Shown here: piece after piece, positions 5,334 to 5,758 of the stretch | Layout of the letters: every line of letters starts with the position of its first letter | Numbering within the stretch: the first letter of the stretch is position 1 | Assembly: GCA_028701435.1 (NCBI GenBank) | Contig: JAQVQT010000122.1 | Location: 1 to 5,758 of the forward strand | From: Smithellaceae bacterium | GTDB lineage: Bacteria; Desulfobacterota; Syntrophia; Syntrophales; Smithellaceae | Length of the DNA: 5,758 bases | Direction: 5' to 3' | Translations under genes and position numbers: made by a program | The notes under the pieces: generated by a model | Told to the model about the DNA's origin: nothing | Databases searched by the model: none | What the model saw: only the letters and a program-made list of their open reading frames with translations

Positions 5334-5390
5334 GGGACAGATGATATTAAATATCTACAGGGTGAATCCGGGGGACAGCACTTAATTTTT
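5334..5390. repeat. Possible REP-type element between hrpB and the regulator gene
   Basis: GGGACAG occurs twice in direct orientation (5334-5340 and 5372-5378). The copies flank a perfect AT-rich 6-1-6 palindrome, GATATT-A-AATATC (5343-5355). The right-hand GGGGGACAGCACTTAATTTT resembles, from memory, short repeats dispersed near REP-associated transposases in deltaproteobacteria. It overlaps the hrpB stop codon (5384-5382). No transposase is nearby and only this copy is visible. Confidence 0.3.
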
Positions 5391-5758
5391 TTCTTTTAAG
5401 TTCCGGCCTTTGGTCTTTCTGGTCGGAATGGCGTTCCAGGGGTCGTCGGGCCATGGATGCTTCGGGTAGCGGCCTTTCATTTCTTTTTTTACCTGCGGGT
5501 AGCCGGTGTTCCAGAATTGTTTCAGATCCCGGGTGATCGAAACGGGCCTTCGGGCGGGCGAGAGGAGATGGAGAAGCAATTTTACCCGTCCACCTGCTAT
5601 GGCCGGGGTATTGGCCATCCCGAACAGCTCTTGGAGTTTGACGGCCAAAACCGGGATGTCCCCGGAAACATAATCAATCGGGATGTTATGGCCGCTGGGG
5701 GCGGCGATGGTTACGGGGGCACGCTCAGCAAGAAGACGCCGCTCTTCCCACGTGAGCC
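5382..5758 (-). CDS. hrpB: ATP-dependent helicase HrpB, C-terminal part (5' end outside window)
   Basis: The frame is open from the window edge to TAA and covers the last 124 residues, so this is a partial gene cut by the window, not a broken one. Recognisable HrpB C-terminal signatures occur in order: LTWEERRLLAERAP, PSGHNIPIDY, PVLAVKLQELFG, IAGGRVKLLLHLLSPARRPV, TRDLKQFWNTGYPQVKKEMKGRYPKHPWPDDP. HrpB is a DEAH-box RNA helicase family protein of unclear cellular role; its motor domains would lie upstream. The final about 12 residues are Lys/Arg/Asn-rich (KTKGRNLKEKN), and the stop codon falls in a possible repeat, so the tail may have been altered by that insertion. It precedes the regulator gene by 114 nt on the same strand; no functional link to oxidative stress is implied. 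Confidence 0.93.
   Translation of the reverse strand, partial: LTWEERRLLAERAPVTIAAPSGHNIPIDYVSGDIPVLAVKLQELFGMANTPAIAGGRVKLLLHLLSPARRPVSITRDLKQFWNTGYPQVKKEMKGRYPKHPWPDDPWNAIPTRKTKGRNLKEKN

Noticed and set aside
5382..5648. Stand-alone 88-residue gene starting at a TTG at 5648
   Set aside because: The frame stays open to the window edge and the upstream residues match HrpB, so the TTG is an internal leucine codon of a longer gene.

Overview
This 5.76 kb window is almost entirely an oxidative-stress defence cluster, probably from an anaerobic or microaerophilic bacterium. A desulfoferrodoxin (superoxide reductase) and two rubrerythrin-type proteins sit beside a KatG catalase-peroxidase and a PerR-like Fur-family regulator. 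That mix, the strong AGGAGG-type ribosome sites, the moderate GC content and a GTCATTGCGAGC-type intergenic repeat suggest a Desulfobacterota/deltaproteobacterial genome. The taxon is an inference, because no taxonomic marker gene is present.

Layout, left to right. Positions 1-195 are non-coding and hold a REP-like repeat fragment plus a small perfect palindrome ahead of an OsmC-family gene (196-645, + strand). A strong 13-bp stem terminator (794-825) separates osmC from a convergent block on the minus strand. Read in its transcription direction, from the right edge, that block holds the 3' end of hrpB (a DEAH-box helicase whose start lies outside the window), perR (5267-4833), katG (4712-2502), a classical rubrerythrin (2407-1910), desulfoferrodoxin (1885-1511) and a reverse-order rubrerythrin with an N-terminal rubredoxin domain (1354-836). 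No stretch over 300 bases lacks a gene; the largest gaps are 1-195 and 646-835.

How the genes fit together: desulfoferrodoxin reduces superoxide to hydrogen peroxide, KatG and the rubrerythrins remove peroxide, and OsmC-type proteins remove organic hydroperoxides. The Fur/PerR-family protein is the likely switch. The best regulatory evidence is a 21-bp sequence with 16 identities found just upstream of both katG and perR. In both places it lies 2 nt downstream of a candidate -10 box, as expected for an autoregulated repressor that also controls katG. The regulator has Asn where the Bacillus PerR metal site has its third His, so its sensing chemistry may differ.

I found no phage, CRISPR, insertion-sequence or wholly unknown system. 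The genes all belong to known families; the novelty is in regulation and in the composition of the cluster.
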